Source: SCTD01 sp963784675 (GTDB lineage Bacteria; Actinomycetota; Actinomycetes; Mycobacteriales; SCTD01). Taken from it: a stretch of DNA of 64,000 bases. A program made the translations under genes and the position numbers. Positions 62,051 through 64,000 of this stretch are shown here, piece after piece (position 1 is the first letter of the stretch; each line of letters opens with the position of its first letter). The notes beneath the pieces were generated by a model. The model did not search any database and was not told where the DNA came from. It worked only from the letters and a program-made list of their open reading frames with translations. The stretch is from assembly GCA_963784675.1 (NCBI GenBank), contig CAWASE010000023.1:1-64000 (forward strand), in the 5' to 3' direction.

Positions 62051-63627
62051 GAGCGGGACCCGTCTCGCTGCTGCTGTTGTTGCTGTTGTTGCTGCTGCTG
62101 CTGGTCGGCGAAGGAGGCGTTGCCGGCGTCCATCAGGCGCGACGCACCACCGGTGAGCAGCGGCCCCGGCCGGTCGGGTCGGGCCTCGGTCTGGTCGTCG
62201 GAGGCGAGCACCCAGGTGTCCTTGCTCCCGCCGCCCTGGCTGGAGTTGACGACGAGCGAGCCCTCGGGCAGCGCCACGCGCGTCAGACCGCCGGGCAGCA
62301 CCCAGACCTTCTCCCCGTCGTTCACCGCGAACGGCCGCAGGTCGACGTGCCGGGGCGCGAGGCGGTCACCGATGTGCGTGGGTGAGGTCGACAGCTGCAC
62401 CACTCCCTGGGCGATCCAGCCGCGCGGGTCTGCGGCGACCGCGGCCCGGAGCACGACGAGCTCCTGCTCCTGCGCCTGCGGGCCGATGACCAGACCCTTG
62501 CCGCCGGATCCGTCGACGGGCTTGAGCACCAGGCTCTCGAGGTTGTCGAGCACCCAGGCCAGCTCGTCAGGATCCTCCAGCCGGTGCGTGTCGACGTTCT
62601 TCAGTACCGGCTCCTCGCCCAGGTAGTAGCGCACCAGCTCCGGGACGTAGGTGTAGAGCAGCTTGTCGTCCGCCACACCGTTGCCCACCGCGTTGGCGAT
62701 CGTGACGCGGCCGCCGCGCGCGGCATTGAGGATGCCGGGGCACCCGACCAGGCTGTCCGGCCGGAAGTGCAGCGGGTCCAGGAAGTCGTCGTCGATGCGT
62801 CGGTAGACGACGTCGACGCGCTGCTCCCCCTCGGTCGTCCGCATCCAGACGACTCCGTCGCGGCAGGTGAGGTCGCGACCCTCGACCAGCTCGACGCCCA
62901 TCAGCCGGGCCAGCAGCGAGTGCTCGAAGTAGGCGCTGTTGTAGACGCCGGGCGTGAGCACGACGACCGTGGGGTCGTCCACCCCGGCCGGCGCCGCCGC
63001 CCGCAGCGCGTGCAGCAGCAGCTCGGGGTAGCCGTCGACGGGCTGGACCCGGTGGCTGGCGAACAGCTCCGGGAAGACCCGACCCATGGCCCGGCGGTTC
63101 TCGATGACATAGCTGACGCCGGACGGCGTGCGCAGGTTGTCCTCCAGGACGCGGAACTCCCCCTGCTCGTCGCGGATGAGGTCGATGCCGGACACGTGCA
63201 CCCGGACGCCGTTGGCGGGGTTGACCCCGTAGGCAGCGGTGACGTGGGCGCTGCTGCTCACGACGACCCGGCGCGGCACGATGCCGTCGGCGAGCACCTC
63301 CTGGCCTCCGTGGACGTCGGCCAGGAACGCCTCCAGCGCGCGTACCCGCTGCGCGACGCCGGTCTCCACGCGCTTCCACTCGTCGGACTCGATGACGCGG
63401 GGGACCAGATCGAGCGGGAACGGCCGCTCCTCGCCGGACAGGCTGAAGGTGATGCCCTGGTCGCGGAAGGCGTGCGCCAGCGCGGTGGACCGACCGTCCA
63501 GGTCCTCGGCCGACATCGCCTCCAGCGCCGCGTGCAGAGCGCGGCTCTGCTCGTGCGGGACCCCCGGTGCGGCGAACACCTCGTCCCAGGCGCCGTCGAC
63601 GCGGTAGCCCTCGAAAAGATCAGCCAT
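62044..63627 (-). CDS. Circularly permuted ATP-grasp type 2 protein with C-terminal poly-Gln
   Basis: 527 residues. FRVLEDNLRTPSGVSYVIENRRAMGRVFPELF, VVLTPGVYNSAYFEHSLLARLMGVELVEGRDL, LVLKPVDGSGGKGLVIGPQAQ and LRPFAVNDGEKVWVLPGGLTRVALPEGSLVVNSSQGGGSKDTWVL are the permuted ATP-grasp motifs. Family members form carboxylate-amine (amide/isopeptide) bonds. The last 20 residues contain 12 consecutive Gln (62068-62103), an unusual addition. It heads the three-gene operon; ATG 63627. Confidence 0.94.
   Translation of the reverse strand: MADLFEGYRVDGAWDEVFAAPGVPHEQSRALHAALEAMSAEDLDGRSTALAHAFRDQGITFSLSGEERPFPLDLVPRVIESDEWKRVETGVAQRVRALEAFLADVHGGQEVLADGIVPRRVVVSSSAHVTAAYGVNPANGVRVHVSGIDLIRDEQGEFRVLEDNLRTPSGVSYVIENRRAMGRVFPELFASHRVQPVDGYPELLLHALRAAAPAGVDDPTVVVLTPGVYNSAYFEHSLLARLMGVELVEGRDLTCRDGVVWMRTTEGEQRVDVVYRRIDDDFLDPLHFRPDSLVGCPGILNAARGGRVTIANAVGNGVADDKLLYTYVPELVRYYLGEEPVLKNVDTHRLEDPDELAWVLDNLESLVLKPVDGSGGKGLVIGPQAQEQELVVLRAAVAADPRGWIAQGVVQLSTSPTHIGDRLAPRHVDLRPFAVNDGEKVWVLPGGLTRVALPEGSLVVNSSQGGGSKDTWVLASDDQTEARPDRPGPLLTGGASRLMDAGNASFADQQQQQQQQQQQQRDGSRSC
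62068..62103. repeat. CTG/TTG triplet repeat encoding 12 Gln
   Basis: Twelve in-frame triplets (ctg or ttg on the plus strand; CAG or CAA as codons) encode uninterrupted Gln at the end of the ATP-grasp protein, followed by RDGSRSC. The mix of CAG and CAA suggests selection or age rather than a single fresh slippage. Confidence 0.95.
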
Positions 63628-63873
63628 GTCCGCAACCTAGTCAGCCTGCGTGTCGAGGGTGTGTCCGCCAGCACGCCCGTCACGACGGCAGGGCGCCTGG
63701 TGGTGCTGCTGCTAGTGTGCGTGGTCGACGTGCAGGCCGTCGGGGTGACTCGTGCCCCAAGCGCGCAACGGCCGCGTCCGCGCGGCCCTTCGCGCCGGAC
63801 CGACGACCTGCCCCGACAGACCTGAGCCGCTCCACCGGGTGGCTCATCCCGAGCAGACCGAGGACGACTCAGC

Positions 63874-64000
63874 GTGGCGAACATCAAGTCGCAGATCAAG
63901 CGCATCAAGACCAACGAGAAGGCGCGGCTGCGCAACAAGTCGGTCAAGTCCGCGCTCAAGACCTCGGTGCGCAAGTTCCGCGAGGCCGCTGACGCCGGCG
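63874..64000 (+). CDS. rpsT: 30S ribosomal protein S20, 5' part
   Basis: VANIKSQIKRIKTNEKARLRNKSVKSALKTSVRKFREAADAG is the S20 N-terminus, from GTG 63874 with GAGGA at 63860-63864; the gene runs off the window end (42 of about 87 residues). It is a primary 16S-binding protein. The 246 bases upstream (63628-63873) hold the divergent promoters and no gene I can support. Confidence 0.97.
   Translation, partial: MANIKSQIKRIKTNEKARLRNKSVKSALKTSVRKFREAADAG

Noticed and set aside
1..64000. Programmed frameshifting as an explanation for the split genes
   Set aside because: No common slippery heptamer or downstream structure recurs, and the breaks occur in genes never known to use recoding.
1..64000. 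CRISPR arrays, rRNA genes, toxin-antitoxin or phage structural modules
   Set aside because: No regularly spaced direct repeats, rRNA-like sequence or matching protein families were seen.

Overview
The window is very GC-rich DNA from an actinobacterium (Actinomycetota). GTG and TTG starts are frequent, many genes overlap by ATGA or GTGA, and Zur, CIRCE, DUF5709 and DUF4870 features are present. From memory, the backbone (dnaG, dgt, glyS, uppS, recO, era, ybeY, phoH, rsmE, dnaJ, hrcA, hemW, lepA, rpsT) resembles the dnaG-to-rpsT block of Mycobacterium tuberculosis and the matching Streptomyces region. The sequence alone does not give genus or species.

Layout. At 1-1071 a broken tyrosine integrase ends against the 3' end of a tRNA-Met(CAU), the scar of an integrated element that lies mostly left of the window. 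At 1.3-15.2 kb is a surface, redox and stress region: a membrane-anchored molybdopterin oxidoreductase, a two-component pair, a dienelactone hydrolase, an LVIVD-repeat surface protein, a CPBP protease, a PhoD phosphatase, tRNA-Asn, an exported TIM-barrel protein, YtxH- and DUF5709-type proteins, topoisomerase IB and a subtilisin. At 15.2-31.6 kb are dnaG, dgt, rsgA, an aldehyde dehydrogenase, a DUF218 protein, ppdK, a beta-propeller protein, upp, glyS, two paralogous small proteins, uppS and recO. At 31.7-44.6 kb are an EAL-domain membrane protein, era, a cytidine deaminase-like protein, a CorC/HlyC protein, a Zur-controlled znuA-znuC-znuB-zur operon, ybeY, phoH, a HIT protein, rsmE, dnaJ and hrcA with a CIRCE operator.

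At 44.6-50.7 kb is a complex I-like operon on the minus strand in the order nuoA, a NuoB/NuoD-like protein, nuoH, then nuoL, nuoM, nuoN. It has no NADH-input genes. The second protein lacks the iron-sulfur cysteines and carries a Met/His/Asp-rich repeat. The operon is broken: an IS110-type remnant joins the first part of nuoH directly to the last part of nuoL, so nuoI, nuoJ, nuoK and parts of nuoH and nuoL are absent. This is either a real IS-linked deletion or an assembly misjoin, and it is the most notable structure in the window.

At 50.9-64 kb are a VOC protein, a DEAD-box helicase, a DUF4870 protein, hemW, an MFS transporter, an S9 peptidase, lepA, the transglutaminase / alpha-E / ATP-grasp trio and the start of rpsT.

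Quality warning: about sixteen genes, including conserved housekeeping ones (ppdK, phoH, dgt, upp, hemW), carry single-base frameshifts, often several per gene and in clusters, while neighbouring long genes are clean. Sequencing indels explain most of these better than gene decay. For broken genes I give the outer limits of the reconstructed reading frame.
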